A stretch of DNA of 64,000 nt from JBGSIC01 sp041751875 (GTDB lineage Bacteria > Bdellovibrionota > FAC87 > UBA2466 > JACKAF01), in the NCBI GenBank assembly GCA_041751875.1, contig JBGSIC010000014.1, positions 5,175 through 69,174 of the forward strand. Reading direction: 5' to 3'. Below are positions 9,701-19,349 of this stretch, one piece after another. How positions within the stretch are numbered: the stretch's first letter is position 1; each line of letters starts with the position of its first letter. Under the pieces are notes generated by a model. It made no database searches. It was not told the origin of the DNA and saw nothing but the letters and a program-made list of their open reading frames with translations. The position numbers and the translations under genes are program-made.

Positions 9701-12700
9701 TACCGGTAAACATAAGCGCAAGATCATCACGCGATACAAAGCGTTTTTGCAGGAGTTGGCGGTCAATATTTGCCAGTTTATCGATCACAGGCTGAATTTC
9801 ACGACGACGGTCCAAAATATTCGGAGTTACCGCACGGCCTCCGCTGAGTTCGAGCGGCTTAAGGGTCTTTCGGTCTAGCTTTAATTCAGACGAGATTCCC
9901 TTGAGCTGAGCGCGGATATCGTTGCGAAGTGCCTCTGCCATTTTAGGAGAGAGGATAAAGCCATCTCCTTTTTGCGCCGCCCCCAAAACACCTTCAAGCT
10001 TGTCGAGAGTCGCCTGGCGGATACGCGCGACCGCTTCGGTCTCAGACATTTTCATGAGCCCTTGCGGATCGAGTCCCAGTTGTTTGGCGTAACTTTTCAG
10101 ACGGCGTGCCATCATCCACTGGGGACGTACGCGCGTCATCACCATGCCGGTGCCACCACGAAGGACTTTCTGCGCCAGGCCCAATCCCTGGAAAGTCATC
10201 GCCCCAAGCCAAAGACGAGAAAACCAACGCAGCTTGCTCTGTTGGCGAGAAAGCATGTCCGACTCAACCAAATCCACGTCCATGCCTTTTTCGTCACTGA
10301 CCAGCGGCATTACGTCGGCAATAACGGTATCGCGGTTCCCGCGCAGGAACTCCAAGCGCCCTTCGCTTGCCCAGTAGTCTTCCGCCATTTCATCGTAAAG
10401 AGTGATGCCGAAGTAAATATTAAAGAGAACGCCCGCACCTGCCGTGACCCATTGTTTAACCGATTGAGATACCGCGGCCCCTCCCAGAGCTGTTTCTCCC
10501 GCAAACAATTGCAACAACATAATACCGAACAAAGCGTGGACCACGGTCTCTGCTTTCTCCCACGTCTGCCGAATGCGCGTTTTTTCGGCCTGCAGCTCTA
10601 AAAGTTTTCGGTACGTTTGATTGTTATCGCCTTCAGGTAAAAACTCATTCAAAAACACCGCGAGATTTTCGTAATAGAGAATCTGAGATTCTTTGATGAG
10701 ATCCTTTACTTTTTTGAAGTCTGCGTCCGACTGCGTGTCTTTTACCCAGGCGACCTGGCACAGCTTGTCCAGACGAGGCAAAATATTATCCGCAACCACC
10801 GCTGTGCCTCGACGGTAATCGATTTTTTGTACTTCGCCTGCAAAATAAGAATCGATGAGTCCCAACAACTTCTGACGATCTGCTTTCTGACTTGCTGTCA
10901 GCCCAGACTCCACTCGGCTTTTCGTCATCAGCCCCGCCTGCCAGATGGCAGCCGCTATTTGCTCGGAACCTGGGTAAGAACTCGGTAGCGTTATTTCGCC
11001 GGAATAGTTCGTCTGCCGTTTGTAGCTTTCGAGCATCGCATCCAGTTGATCCTGACCGGCAGGAGAAATCAGCCACCCACGCGACAGACGGGAACCCCAC
11101 TTTTTCGCAAACCCTCCGGCGTTCAATAAAATGCTATTGCCCTCTACTTGGGCCTTACGCGTTTCTTCAAACGGATATTTATCAACGAGCTGAGAAACTT
11201 TATCCACAAAATCGATGTACTGTTCGCGAGCCTGCACCACACGACGCAGTTCGCTTTCGCCGACCCCTTCAAGGCCTGCTAGCCGAGCACGTTGCAACAA
11301 ACCTTGAGCGCCTCGGGTATCCAAGTGGTCATTACCCCCAAAGGTGTAGGACCCCCACGCATTCTGGTGCTGATCGAACGAATGTCTGCGAATCGGGCTA
11401 CCACTTTGGATTTCTCCCACTCCCACCATGCGCCCCTGAACCGACATGAGTTGCTTGTACAATGGACGAGACCCGCGGTCGCTCGTGTTCACCTGGTACC
11501 GGAGATAGGTTGCGGGTTTCTCGAGCATCGCCGTGTAGTCTTCAAACGTTTCCGCCGGCAAAAACTCTGTTCGCTGAGCCGGAAACACGGGAAAAAACCG
11601 CGTTTCGTAGTCTGGGCCCCAGTCGGGATTTTCCGATACCGTACTGGACACGGCGGTATTCGCAAAACGTCGTTCACCAACGCCCACCAGGGCGAAGCGT
11701 CTTTCCTGTGCGATAATCGTGTGGACGATTTCTTCTGCGTCGTCGGTGAGTTTTTCCCAACCCGCAAAATCTTTCAGGTTGAGGCCCATCACATCAATCA
11801 ACGCGGGCAAAAGTGCGGCGGTGTCCGTGTTCGTCAACGCCTGTTCAATCGGCTGGGGTCCGGTCAGGGCACGCGAAGTGCCATAGTGGTTTTTCTTCCA
11901 GTTAAGTAAAGCCAGCATGAAGGGATAGGTTTGTGCGCTTGCACTGGCTTCCGCGTTGCGATCAAATAGCGCGATAAGCTTTTCAAGCTGCTGATATTCG
12001 GACGATTCACGCCACGCTTCTAAACTTTGGTGGGTGTTCCAAATATGTTTGCCTGAAGCGTTCCCACTACGCGCTGTAAAAGCAGACCGTGCGGATACAT
12101 TTTCCGCCAAATCCAACGTCCATTTAGCAAAACGTTCACCCGAAGTAGTAGGAACGCCAATGGGATACCATTCATAGGAGAACAACTGCGCGTCACGTTC
12201 AAACGCCGTACGCCCTTGCGCCGCACTTTCATTCAACTGTTTCTCCCACTGCGCAAGTTCTTTATCTTGTGCGGTAGGAGCGTAAGGAAGAAAGTACTCT
12301 GCCATGAAACGCACGAACCGTGTGCGATCCGTCACTCGGCGCGCATTCGGGACAAACGAAACAGAACTGCCCGGCGCAAAAGGACGCACTTCCAACGTGA
12401 GGCGCGCAGGAGCAGACAGCCCCAGCCGCTGTTTTTCGCGCCGTTCCTTTTGGTAAGCGATCAGGGTTTCCGCTGCTTGGCGCTGCACTTCCCGATCAAA
12501 ACGTGCCACGACTTCATCGATGATCGAGCGCCTTTGGTCGACGCTCATCATCAAAAATTCGGTATACCCTTTGTCTAAAGCAAGTTCTTGCCCTTCTTGT
12601 GGCAGTTCGACTCGTCCCTCGTTTAGGCGATAAGGCAAAAAGCCAAAGAAAAGAGCGAAGAGTTCCTCACCGACAATAATCTGATTAGCAGTTGTCTCTT

Positions 12701-15700
12701 CTTCACGCACATCCCTCCAAAGGGACACCACGCTCTGTAATTCTTCACCCCAGGTTTCGTAATCAAGCCGCTCTTCGGTGTCTTCTTCGGAGAAGAGGAA
12801 AGTCGGAGTTTTCTTTGCGGCGTTACTATTCTCCACGGACTCAGGGGGTTGGGACCCTGAATCCGTGGAGATCTTTTGAGTTGTCTCAGGCAGAGCCTGA
12901 GACGGGGGGACTGAAGAAAGCGCTTTTAAGGCACGGGAGAATAATGTGCTGCTCGCACCACTGATTTCGTTTTTAGTTTCCTGGAACCAACGCCCGATTT
13001 TTTGGGCTATGGGCGTATCCGAATCATCATTTTCGAGGGCTTCAGGAAACTGTTCTTCGTAGATCTTCTGAGCGTAGTTTCTAAAATAGATTTTTAATTG
13101 CTCGTACGCTTCTTTCTTTTGCAACTGCCTTAAGGCATACACCGTCGCCAAACGCGTGTTTACATCGCTATCGAGTAAACCCTGAAACACGGTGGGACCT
13201 TCCACCAGCTTGCCAAACATTTCCGCACGTACATCAGTCGCAAATTCCTCTTGCGCAACGCGAATAAGCGCTTCGGCCATGAGAACGGGACTTACTTCGC
13301 TGAGCTTCTTTTTTTGTTCTTCGTTATTTTCTTCCTTCTCGGCCTTATCCCCTTCTGCTCTTTCTGTTTTTGTTTTCTCTTCCGCCTCTTTTTTCTCAGC
13401 CACTTCCGATCTGGTTTCAAACGCCTGGTAAGGGGCGGTGTTCAACCAAACGGTGAGTTCGCCTTCCTTATCGAGAACGGGTCCAAAAGAAACAGCCGGA
13501 TGAAAAAGGAGGGAGGCACTCGATTGCACTAAGGCACCGTAGCGAGCGCGCAATACCGAAGGTACCCAAACGCTTGCGTGCGCTTCCGCTTTGGCGTTTT
13601 CCTGCGCCGTTTTGAGATCCTTTTGAAGAACTTCAGCCTTTTCTAGCCAACCATTGGCTACACCTTCCCACGTGATTCCATCCAATCGCTGGCCTTGAAG
13701 AATCGACGTGAGCCATTCCTTTTCCTCACGTCGAGACGCCGTTAACAAAGCTCCCAAGCGATCCACAATCAAACGCAGGTTTCCGGGTAAGGCTGTTCCT
13801 TGCTCTAAATAGGCAATGACCGCAGGGCTCTGCGAACGCAAAGAAGCCGTGTCAGCTTCCAAAAGGCGGTCAAGCTGGGCTTGGGCATTCTCCGCAGCCG
13901 CACCTTCTTTTAGCGCCGTGAAATAGAGACTCACGTCTTCGAGATAACTTTCTGCGCGGGCGAAGGAGACTTCCGCGAGCATCCCGGTGGCTTCTTTGGC
14001 GATGGTATTTAAGTCGACAAGAACTTCCGCAGGGGTCATGGAAAGCGCCTTACCTTCGGCATCCTCACGCGAATTTACAAACTGATCGGCATAGTAGGCG
14101 TTCCAAATCGCCGAGACAGAACTGTCTCTCGAGGCTGTGGCGAGTTGTTTGGTAACGGTGTGTTCGGGGAAATAGATTTGTAGCAAACGCTCTAAGCCGA
14201 CGTAGGCGTTAATTTGGTGCTCGGCACGCGCAGCAACAAGTTTGAAGTGACGGGCTCTTTCTCCGATCCGCGTCATGACATCAGCGTCAAAGCGTTTCGC
14301 CTCTTCCAAATCTTTCAGCTGGAACTCAAGATTAAGTAATTCTTTCTTGGCTTCCTTCAATGCCCGTTCCGGATCAGGCTGAGCAATACTCAATGTTTCG
14401 ATATGGTCTAAAACAAGCGAACGGAAGGCATAGAAGTTAGGCGTAATGGATTCGGCCATGACTTCAGCAGTGCGATTGCGCGCAAGACTCTCTGTCTGTT
14501 CGGGAGGCGCAATGAGGAGCAGTGCGTACTCTTTCCCCACCAGAGCTTGAAAAACAAAGAACACGCCGCTCAATTTTTCTTCTGTTGGATTCTCGAGCGC
14601 TTCGCTAATGGCTTTACCCGCACGCTCTACCCGCGCGTTCCATTTTTTGGTCCAACCCTGCGCGTCCCAAGCTTTCCTTGCTCCCATGCGCACTAAGAGT
14701 GCTTCCGCGGTCAAACCAGCGTTCTCTTTTTTATGAGCTGCTTGCGAAACACCTACCAGGAACGCATCAATCAACGTTCTTGCTTGTTCGCCTTCCTCAG
14801 ATTGCGGATAGAGATAACCGTACCATCCGGTAAACAGTTCCTCTGCAACCGTATCGGCTTGAAAAATCGCATTTTCAACAGCCATCTCATCTTCCGCGCC
14901 CTCGTAGAGAGATCCCGCATTCGCTTTGCCGGGGTAAAGCAGGCCTGTCTCACCAAAAGACTCGAGGAAACTCGTCACCTGGACTTGCGTCACTTCCATG
15001 GCACGGGTTTCATAAAACGCCTGCAACACGCCACGATTTTCTTCCTGCAGGGGAAACAACCACTTTTGGCAGTTTTCGTCTTTGCTACGATCCTTAAGGC
15101 CCAGGCAATAGGCGACAAAGCGCTCGCCTGGCTTTTTGTCTTCCTTCAAGACCGCAAAGATCCGGCCAGAAATCAATTCACCCTCGCGCTCAGTAGCTTG
15201 TTCAAACACTTCGCGAACCTTGGGGAGTTGGTTCTGGCGAGTGCCTTCTGCTTCACGCGCAAAAAGCTCGCCGCGCTCTTTGGCTCCTTCCGTAATTCCA
15301 ATTTCCAGCGCGCTAACTTCTTTCCACGTGCGCTCGACGTATTCCCGCCATGCCTTTTCCTCTCGCGTGGAGCTCTTGGCTTTTCGCAGAGGGGCTAAAT
15401 ATTTTTCCTGCAAACGTAGCGCAACACGCTTGCGCGCATCTGAGTAGGCTATCTCAGCGCTACGCGTTTCTTTTAAAAGCCATGACTTCACTTCATCCAG
15501 AGCCGCTTTGCGTTCCGTTGCCCGGAGATCGCGATCGCGTTCGGCATCGGCCCGCGCGGTCTCTTCAAACTTCGCAAGCACAGCGTCCGCGAGCGCTTCT
15601 ACACTGCGCACCGTCGTTCTCTTCTGGGTGCCATCGGGCAACGTGACCGTTTGCACGAAGTTACGCGCAAGCCAATTCGGGTCGTTGTAGCCGGGCATCT

Positions 15701-17849
15701 GAGACAATTTTTCGATAAGCTCTTTTCGCTTCGAGCGAGCCAACGCAGAAAGCCCTTTGGCCAGGGCAAGGTGATGATCGGCCTTTTCCGGAGTCAGAAG
15801 AAAGACGGGTTTCTGTGTTCCTTTTCCGTAAGCATCGGGAAGAGTCGACGACGCACGCGCCTCGGGAATATCCGTGAGCGAAGCCTCTTGCACACGCGGC
15901 ATGAGATCATTTAACCGCAACTCGGTTTCCTCGTCGGAAAGACTGTCAGCCGCAAATTGCTTTTGCCACACTTCGGAATCCAGAAACGCTTGAGTGATTT
16001 TTTCCGCCATCGCATCCCATTCTTTAGCGAACTCGGGACTCGCAATGGTCTGTCTCCACTGCAAGCGGAAGGATTGCTGCCATGTTGCCTGAAGAGCGGG
16101 AGCATTCAGTTTCTCGTTGTTGAGCGCAAACAACATGACATAGGTCTCAAGTGCGTCTTCCATGGCATAGCGGACAACTTGGGACACCATTTTTTCGGCG
16201 ATTTGCTGACGCTGCGCCCAGTCTTTTTCTTCTAAATTGATCCACTCCTGCTGCACGAGCACTGCCCAGGTACGCAGTTTGTCCCCGAGAATTTGTGCGA
16301 AGGGGGCTTGGTCTTGAGAAAGATGGGCGTCGAAGGGATAGGCACCCATCTGAACGAGCGCTTCTTTTTTCTCATTCTCCAAAACAGCTTCTTCGTCGAC
16401 CGTCATACCCGCCATCAGGGTTGCGCGCGACAGCGCTAAGATGGCGCTACTCGCAAGCGCTTGAGCAGTAGCGTAGATGGGGTAAGCCGTTTCTACATCG
16501 GGTAAAGGAATTTGGCGGGAACCTTCTGCATAGGACTGCACCAGCTCATCGACGGCTTGATTGAAGCGTTGGATCCACCACTGTCGGTAACCCACTTCCG
16601 AGTTGCGTTGGTACTGCCAAACGTATTCTTTTATGTCATCGGCGCGCACACAGGCGTCAGGGATCGCACGGCGTTCCTTTTCAGGAAGAAACGAGTTAGC
16701 AGTCGCGAGTTCCGTAAGAAGGCCCTTAATTCCCAGGCGACGAATGGCGTTGAGATAGGCGCCGTGGGACACTTGGCTGTTCTTCTCTTCGCGCGCTTGA
16801 AGAGTCGCCACGATCTCTTCATCTAAGAGACGAGCGTCTTTTTCTTTTCCATCACAAAAGCAGTAACCGGTCGAGGTAGTGGGAACGCCGGCGTCAGAAC
16901 AAAGCTTTTCTTTTTCCGAGCAGGCGACAAATTGAGGGGAATATCCGGGCAGCAATCCCGACGTGAGCATTTGATTGGCGAGTACCGCTTGGCGAGATTT
17001 CTCTCTGTCTGTCTCTGTCAAAATCGCCTGAAGTTTGATTCCCACATTCTCGGGAACAGAGAAATCCGGCAAAGTCGGAGGGACTTCTTTCGTTTTTAGT
17101 CCCCAAACCTGTGCGTGAAGGCGAGCCAGTTTTCGGAGGTTTGCATTCCAACCCAACCATTTTTTCACTTCGCTGCTAGTAAAAGGAGACGTCGGCGTTT
17201 TCCGGCTGAGATCTCCCAAAAAAGAGGGCATTGCCCCGGGGGAAGAGTTGCCACTGAGCACGGCCTCGCCTTCCTCGTTTTTTTGATCCCAAATAAGCGG
17301 CTGGCATAAATGAGAACTCAGGGGAGAGGTCACGGCCGGCGGGCGCGGGGCCGCATCGGTTAGCTCGAAGGGAAGAGTCCCCAACGCGGCTTCTTCTGAC
17401 GCGAGATAATCGGAGAGCGCCTTCTGTGCGTCAGCCACGATGGCATTTACTTCGTCTACTGAAGTGGGAAGCGCGTCTTTTGGGTAATAGGAATCGCAGG
17501 CTTTAAACGGCTCAAAAAGCGCCGTCATTTCCACTTTCCAATATTCGAGTAAACCCGGGATGGATTTTTGAGTGATGTCGCGTAAGCGCCAGGTAGCCAG
17601 AATGAACTTTTCCAAAAGGGGCGCTCGGCGATCCCCTTTGGGCTCTGCCTCTGCTTCCGTTTTGGTTTCCGGCTCTGCTTCAGACGCGGCTTCGGGAGTC
17701 GCTGCCGCAACGGGAACCGGCGCAGCGGTGGCGCTTTCCACCGCCTTAGGCGCGGAATGGGCCGGCGCTTGGTTAGCCTGGGCCCACAAAGGTGCAGGCA
17801 TAAGCATCCCCAAACACAAGTAACTGGCTATGACACGCTTAAAAAACAC
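6786..17849 (-). CDS. Giant exported helical protein, 3687 residues
   Basis: I do not recognise this protein. It begins with GTG at 17849 and a clear Sec signal peptide (basic MFFKRV, then a hydrophobic core ending in PAPLWA), followed by an Ala/Pro/Glu-rich spacer to about residue 70. Most of the rest is Ala/Glu/Arg/Leu-rich and predicted helical. A short Cys-rich knot with four cysteines lies near residues 310-330. A charged Lys/Glu linker lies near 1475-1500 and a HEAT-like helical stretch near 1510-1580. Two or three hydrophobic segments cluster near 2430-2520 (for example FGIMLLQLFAG), which may anchor the protein. The frame is open for 11 kb without a break, so it is under coding selection. 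It has no close neighbours on its strand and no catalytic motif I can name. A surface or periplasmic scaffold is one possibility. Confidence 0.85.
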   Translation of the reverse strand: MFFKRVIASYLCLGMLMPAPLWAQANQAPAHSAPKAVESATAAPVPVAAATPEAASEAEPETKTEAEAEPKGDRRAPLLEKFILATWRLRDITQKSIPGLLEYWKVEMTALFEPFKACDSYYPKDALPTSVDEVNAIVADAQKALSDYLASEEAALGTLPFELTDAAPRPPAVTSPLSSHLCQPLIWDQKNEEGEAVLSGNSSPGAMPSFLGDLSRKTPTSPFTSSEVKKWLGWNANLRKLARLHAQVWGLKTKEVPPTLPDFSVPENVGIKLQAILTETDREKSRQAVLANQMLTSGLLPGYSPQFVACSEKEKLCSDAGVPTTSTGYCFCDGKEKDARLLDEEIVATLQAREEKNSQVSHGAYLNAIRRLGIKGLLTELATANSFLPEKERRAIPDACVRADDIKEYVWQYQRNSEVGYRQWWIQRFNQAVDELVQSYAEGSRQIPLPDVETAYPIYATAQALASSAILALSRATLMAGMTVDEEAVLENEKKEALVQMGAYPFDAHLSQDQAPFAQILGDKLRTWAVLVQQEWINLEEKDWAQRQQIAEKMVSQVVRYAMEDALETYVMLFALNNEKLNAPALQATWQQSFRLQWRQTIASPEFAKEWDAMAEKITQAFLDSEVWQKQFAADSLSDEETELRLNDLMPRVQEASLTDIPEARASSTLPDAYGKGTQKPVFLLTPEKADHHLALAKGLSALARSKRKELIEKLSQMPGYNDPNWLARNFVQTVTLPDGTQKRTTVRSVEALADAVLAKFEETARADAERDRDLRATERKAALDEVKSWLLKETRSAEIAYSDARKRVALRLQEKYLAPLRKAKSSTREEKAWREYVERTWKEVSALEIGITEGAKERGELFAREAEGTRQNQLPKVREVFEQATEREGELISGRIFAVLKEDKKPGERFVAYCLGLKDRSKDENCQKWLFPLQEENRGVLQAFYETRAMEVTQVQVTSFLESFGETGLLYPGKANAGSLYEGAEDEMAVENAIFQADTVAEELFTGWYGYLYPQSEEGEQARTLIDAFLVGVSQAAHKKENAGLTAEALLVRMGARKAWDAQGWTKKWNARVERAGKAISEALENPTEEKLSGVFFVFQALVGKEYALLLIAPPEQTESLARNRTAEVMAESITPNFYAFRSLVLDHIETLSIAQPDPERALKEAKKELLNLEFQLKDLEEAKRFDADVMTRIGERARHFKLVAARAEHQINAYVGLERLLQIYFPEHTVTKQLATASRDSSVSAIWNAYYADQFVNSREDAEGKALSMTPAEVLVDLNTIAKEATGMLAEVSFARAESYLEDVSLYFTALKEGAAAENAQAQLDRLLEADTASLRSQSPAVIAYLEQGTALPGNLRLIVDRLGALLTASRREEKEWLTSILQGQRLDGITWEGVANGWLEKAEVLQKDLKTAQENAKAEAHASVWVPSVLRARYGALVQSSASLLFHPAVSFGPVLDKEGELTVWLNTAPYQAFETRSEVAEKKEAEEKTKTERAEGDKAEKEENNEEQKKKLSEVSPVLMAEALIRVAQEEFATDVRAEMFGKLVEGPTVFQGLLDSDVNTRLATVYALRQLQKKEAYEQLKIYFRNYAQKIYEEQFPEALENDDSDTPIAQKIGRWFQETKNEISGASSTLFSRALKALSSVPPSQALPETTQKISTDSGSQPPESVENSNAAKKTPTFLFSEEDTEERLDYETWGEELQSVVSLWRDVREEETTANQIIVGEELFALFFGFLPYRLNEGRVELPQEGQELALDKGYTEFLMMSVDQRRSIIDEVVARFDREVQRQAAETLIAYQKERREKQRLGLSAPARLTLEVRPFAPGSSVSFVPNARRVTDRTRFVRFMAEYFLPYAPTAQDKELAQWEKQLNESAAQGRTAFERDAQLFSYEWYPIGVPTTSGERFAKWTLDLAENVSARSAFTARSGNASGKHIWNTHQSLEAWRESSEYQQLEKLIALFDRNAEASASAQTYPFMLALLNWKKNHYGTSRALTGPQPIEQALTNTDTAALLPALIDVMGLNLKDFAGWEKLTDDAEEIVHTIIAQERRFALVGVGERRFANTAVSSTVSENPDWGPDYETRFFPVFPAQRTEFLPAETFEDYTAMLEKPATYLRYQVNTSDRGSRPLYKQLMSVQGRMVGVGEIQSGSPIRRHSFDQHQNAWGSYTFGGNDHLDTRGAQGLLQRARLAGLEGVGESELRRVVQAREQYIDFVDKVSQLVDKYPFEETRKAQVEGNSILLNAGGFAKKWGSRLSRGWLISPAGQDQLDAMLESYKRQTNYSGEITLPSSYPGSEQIAAAIWQAGLMTKSRVESGLTASQKADRQKLLGLIDSYFAGEVQKIDYRRGTAVVADNILPRLDKLCQVAWVKDTQSDADFKKVKDLIKESQILYYENLAVFLNEFLPEGDNNQTYRKLLELQAEKTRIRQTWEKAETVVHALFGIMLLQLFAGETALGGAAVSQSVKQWVTAGAGVLFNIYFGITLYDEMAEDYWASEGRLEFLRGNRDTVIADVMPLVSDEKGMDVDLVESDMLSRQQSKLRWFSRLWLGAMTFQGLGLAQKVLRGGTGMVMTRVRPQWMMARRLKSYAKQLGLDPQGLMKMSETEAVARIRQATLDKLEGVLGAAQKGDGFILSPKMAEALRNDIRAQLKGISSELKLDRKTLKPLELSGGRAVTPNILDRRREIQPVIDKLANIDRQLLQKRFVSRDDLALMFTGKDVPILPGMGAPVFRHMPGWLPFTGMPASVFALGPQTAKLNKIYRVMEAEKNASNVLSFHLVGAWREKYDIRLFQMAETFSKELQHVRALRVGRVAEETKQLEQLLAQKQITPARFDALKKKLADKAAADRSDVEELLAAIIDTHHPLYLRFATPSQKAINVTIAEEEGSVVGSRLFSLGRSGQANAVSEPMQEMARELRLIADASGIQADNQLLRAIARRDYHKLAKEFMSPARVIIAKEQQRSEDEIPELTIAGSQARSVPLITQSPKPAAESPLAREGEMSALLPEKARETGVRWIAEDYGIELNRVMALAVKNESGGADDILSLLRSRLTSTDLQAAYGESLVAGISASEARAYQIAIAYTRDMEIAAEVGRQQGAARAQGIFEQFYQMRLKDLSRVLNQPPSLAEAKATLGMDPRAKKWTQTEVAVRRGELEGRVDQDLLKRAEKRLHDYAPDSRRLMTLEEYGVVTDVSPEYWDVPEVLRTITQGMDISISRHWLGRPLEPTEAVRLSDLFRGRTDTLIGAENLLAASSLDEQGIRAAARRWERELAPRANRSSAEVRAQLQKYELELPENERVFEAALERVRAAERLLIEQSKKGPLSRALPTPSGQTAARELAPDAIRAPLPKKIPTALEEEARFLDLNAAAAHPSVQAQAGGAQSAVSRVAQQGFSRTQVLVLEEEIQTQAVRHIDEHWARVLQATEALQKAQAAGRLRAEEGNELLQSLLAHYGSVESSIHMRMSVATALEVSRRFLKVHGVRFAETSLRDFRFVTNDYARAITQVGQLLDSEESALYRRHRQALKAWTTLYALQDKWFEPNEPSPRSGRGVEGLVLRGPFQLPLEALLHDAILTNSTLLSFLLSGEENGGGPEALVLQHLFADQVPAGSLRSALLHKNWDGDRIMMELELRLTEWEGQEGETLQVLRHKVGRALDRLVASGYTFRSLSSPEEILESGLEGDDDSAEAPAP
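12831..12903. repeat. Two hairpin-forming inverted repeats inside the giant gene
   Basis: The first inverted repeat has 16-base arms with one mismatch (12831-12846 and 12855-12870) around an 8-base loop. The second has perfect 9-base arms (12883-12891 and 12895-12903) around a 3-base loop. Both lie in the coding region for a Ser/Pro/Gln-rich linker between helical segments. Neither disrupts the frame. Confidence 0.85.
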
Positions 17850-18360
17850 CGCGCGCGTACCCCGATTGCTAGAGCTAAAGACCTAAAATAATGAACATTT
17901 TGCCGAAGGGCCCAACCAAACAGAAACTCAAAAGTGTTTGCATTTATACAGGATTTTACCGCACCACGTCAAGATAGCCTCTTTCGTCACCTCCTCTATA
18001 TGCGGGACTTGTCCAGGTAAACACTGTCTTATTGCACGCTTGGAGAGACGCTCCGCACTAGAAAAAAGTGAGTTTGAAAGGCAGATCCGGTTTGAAAACC
18101 GGCGTGTTTTGCTCCCATTGGGGGTACGTCCGGCGAGAGAGCTCCTGACCCCTTTATGTGAGTCCTTTTAGGTCTTTAGGGCGCCCGTGTTTGGCTGGAA
18201 GTTGGCCAGGAGCGCCAACTCAGGCGTGTCATTTTCGGCTTGCTTCGGTCCTAAACTCTGTGTCATAAAGCACTTTCATTGGTGGCATACAAATTCGTGT
18301 TTGAGGATAGGTTAGGCACTTAACTGATGACACCACCTTTAAAAGGATGAGGGTATACAA
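17850..18360. other. 511-bp divergent intergenic region
   Basis: No convincing gene is visible here. The region must hold the promoters of the giant gene (minus) and of the secreted-protein gene at 18361 (plus). Hairpins include CCGGTT-TGAA-AACCGG at 18087-18102 and AGTTGGC/GCCAACT at 18200-18220. A strong RBS-like AAAGGATGAGG precedes the ATG at 18361. The block 18050-18150 superficially resembles a tRNA but lacks a T-arm. The hairpins may belong to a long 5' leader. Confidence 0.5.
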
Positions 18361-19305
18361 ATGAAGTATCTCAGTAAGCTTATGACCGTGTGGGCGATGG
18401 CCTTCGGCATTGCTGCCAGTGCAGCTCCCGCTACGGTTACCGTAGACTTAGCGACGCAATTGACACAAACGCAGCAACGCGAGTTGGTTGCTTTATTGAC
18501 GCAAGAAAGCGCCGCGGTCGCTGAACGCGCCGCCGTTGGTTACTTAACTAAAGTGCTCGGACAAGACGCGTCGGCTTATTGGACCGCTCGCTTAACCCTC
18601 GGCAAAGTGACTGTCGATGGTTTGCAAGCCATTCACTCGAAAGTGCACTCTACGAAATTGAATCGGGACGAAGTGCTTCGCCTGATCGACAAAGATGCGC
18701 AGACCAGCGCTCTTGTTGCTGCTTTGAATATCACCGCCGGTGAGAGCTCAATCGACATACAGGCTGGACATGAATCTGTGGATGTCGCGGCTGCCCTTCC
18801 CAAAGCGCGCAACAACAATTTGACGTCGGCTCAAGCAAAAGCTTTGGTCCGCAAGTGGGTGCCTGCAGCCAGTGGCAGCGGTACCGCCATTGCGACCAAT
18901 GGTTTCCAAGTCGACCTGTCGAAATTGGACGCTTTCAAAAAAGATTTAACGGATCGCGCAGCGAACATGGATCCCGCGGCTGATGCCCAGATGGAAAACG
19001 TGGGTCGCGTCCTCGGAGCTCTTGAGCGCCGTGGTTGCTCACTCGTCCGTGCCAATAACACCAACGGATGTGATATGTTGCGCGCCGGCGTGAACGCTTG
19101 GATCTTGTCGGATCGCTTTACGGAAAGCACCGCTGCGGCGAATTTCGAAGCCCAGATCATCGACAACGGTTTAGGTCATGAAGAACCCGCTCGCGTTCAG
19201 CAAGGAAATGCGAATGTGTTGAGTGCAGCTCTCCAGCAGGGTCCTTCTTACTGGGAAGAAAATGCTCAGTTGGATGAATGTTACCAAGGCGCGGTCGCGA
19301 ACTAA
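18361..19305 (+). CDS. Secreted protein of unknown function
   Basis: The 314-residue product starts with a Sec signal peptide (MKYLSKLM, hydrophobic core, cleavage near AASA|APAT). AAAGGATGAGG lies about seven bases upstream of the ATG. The mature part is soluble, Ala-rich and mostly helical, with three cysteines in the C-terminal third (GCSLVRANNTNGC and DECYQG), which could form a disulphide outside the cytoplasm. I recognise no family. The gene is monocistronic, with a strong terminator 45 bases after its stop codon. Confidence 0.8.
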   Translation: MKYLSKLMTVWAMAFGIAASAAPATVTVDLATQLTQTQQRELVALLTQESAAVAERAAVGYLTKVLGQDASAYWTARLTLGKVTVDGLQAIHSKVHSTKLNRDEVLRLIDKDAQTSALVAALNITAGESSIDIQAGHESVDVAAALPKARNNNLTSAQAKALVRKWVPAASGSGTAIATNGFQVDLSKLDAFKKDLTDRAANMDPAADAQMENVGRVLGALERRGCSLVRANNTNGCDMLRAGVNAWILSDRFTESTAAANFEAQIIDNGLGHEEPARVQQGNANVLSAALQQGPSYWEENAQLDECYQGAVAN

Positions 19306-19349
19306 GACGGCGAACCAAGTAACACTGATCTCATTCTTTTAAAGTCATC

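Noticed and set aside
14733..15398. Plus-strand 221-residue frame antisense to the giant gene
   Set aside because: Basic, Phe-rich composition and no RBS or recognisable motif, a typical shadow of a high-coding-density gene.
18050..18150. Possible tRNA-Ser-like segment (GGTTTGAAAACC anticodon-like stem)
   Set aside because: No T-arm GGTTCGA motif, no matching acceptor stem and no CCA context, so it is only a hairpin.
18281..18297. Sigma-54-like element TGGCATACAAATTCGT before 18361
   Set aside because: The -12 box reads TTCGT rather than TTGCA, so the invariant GC is missing.
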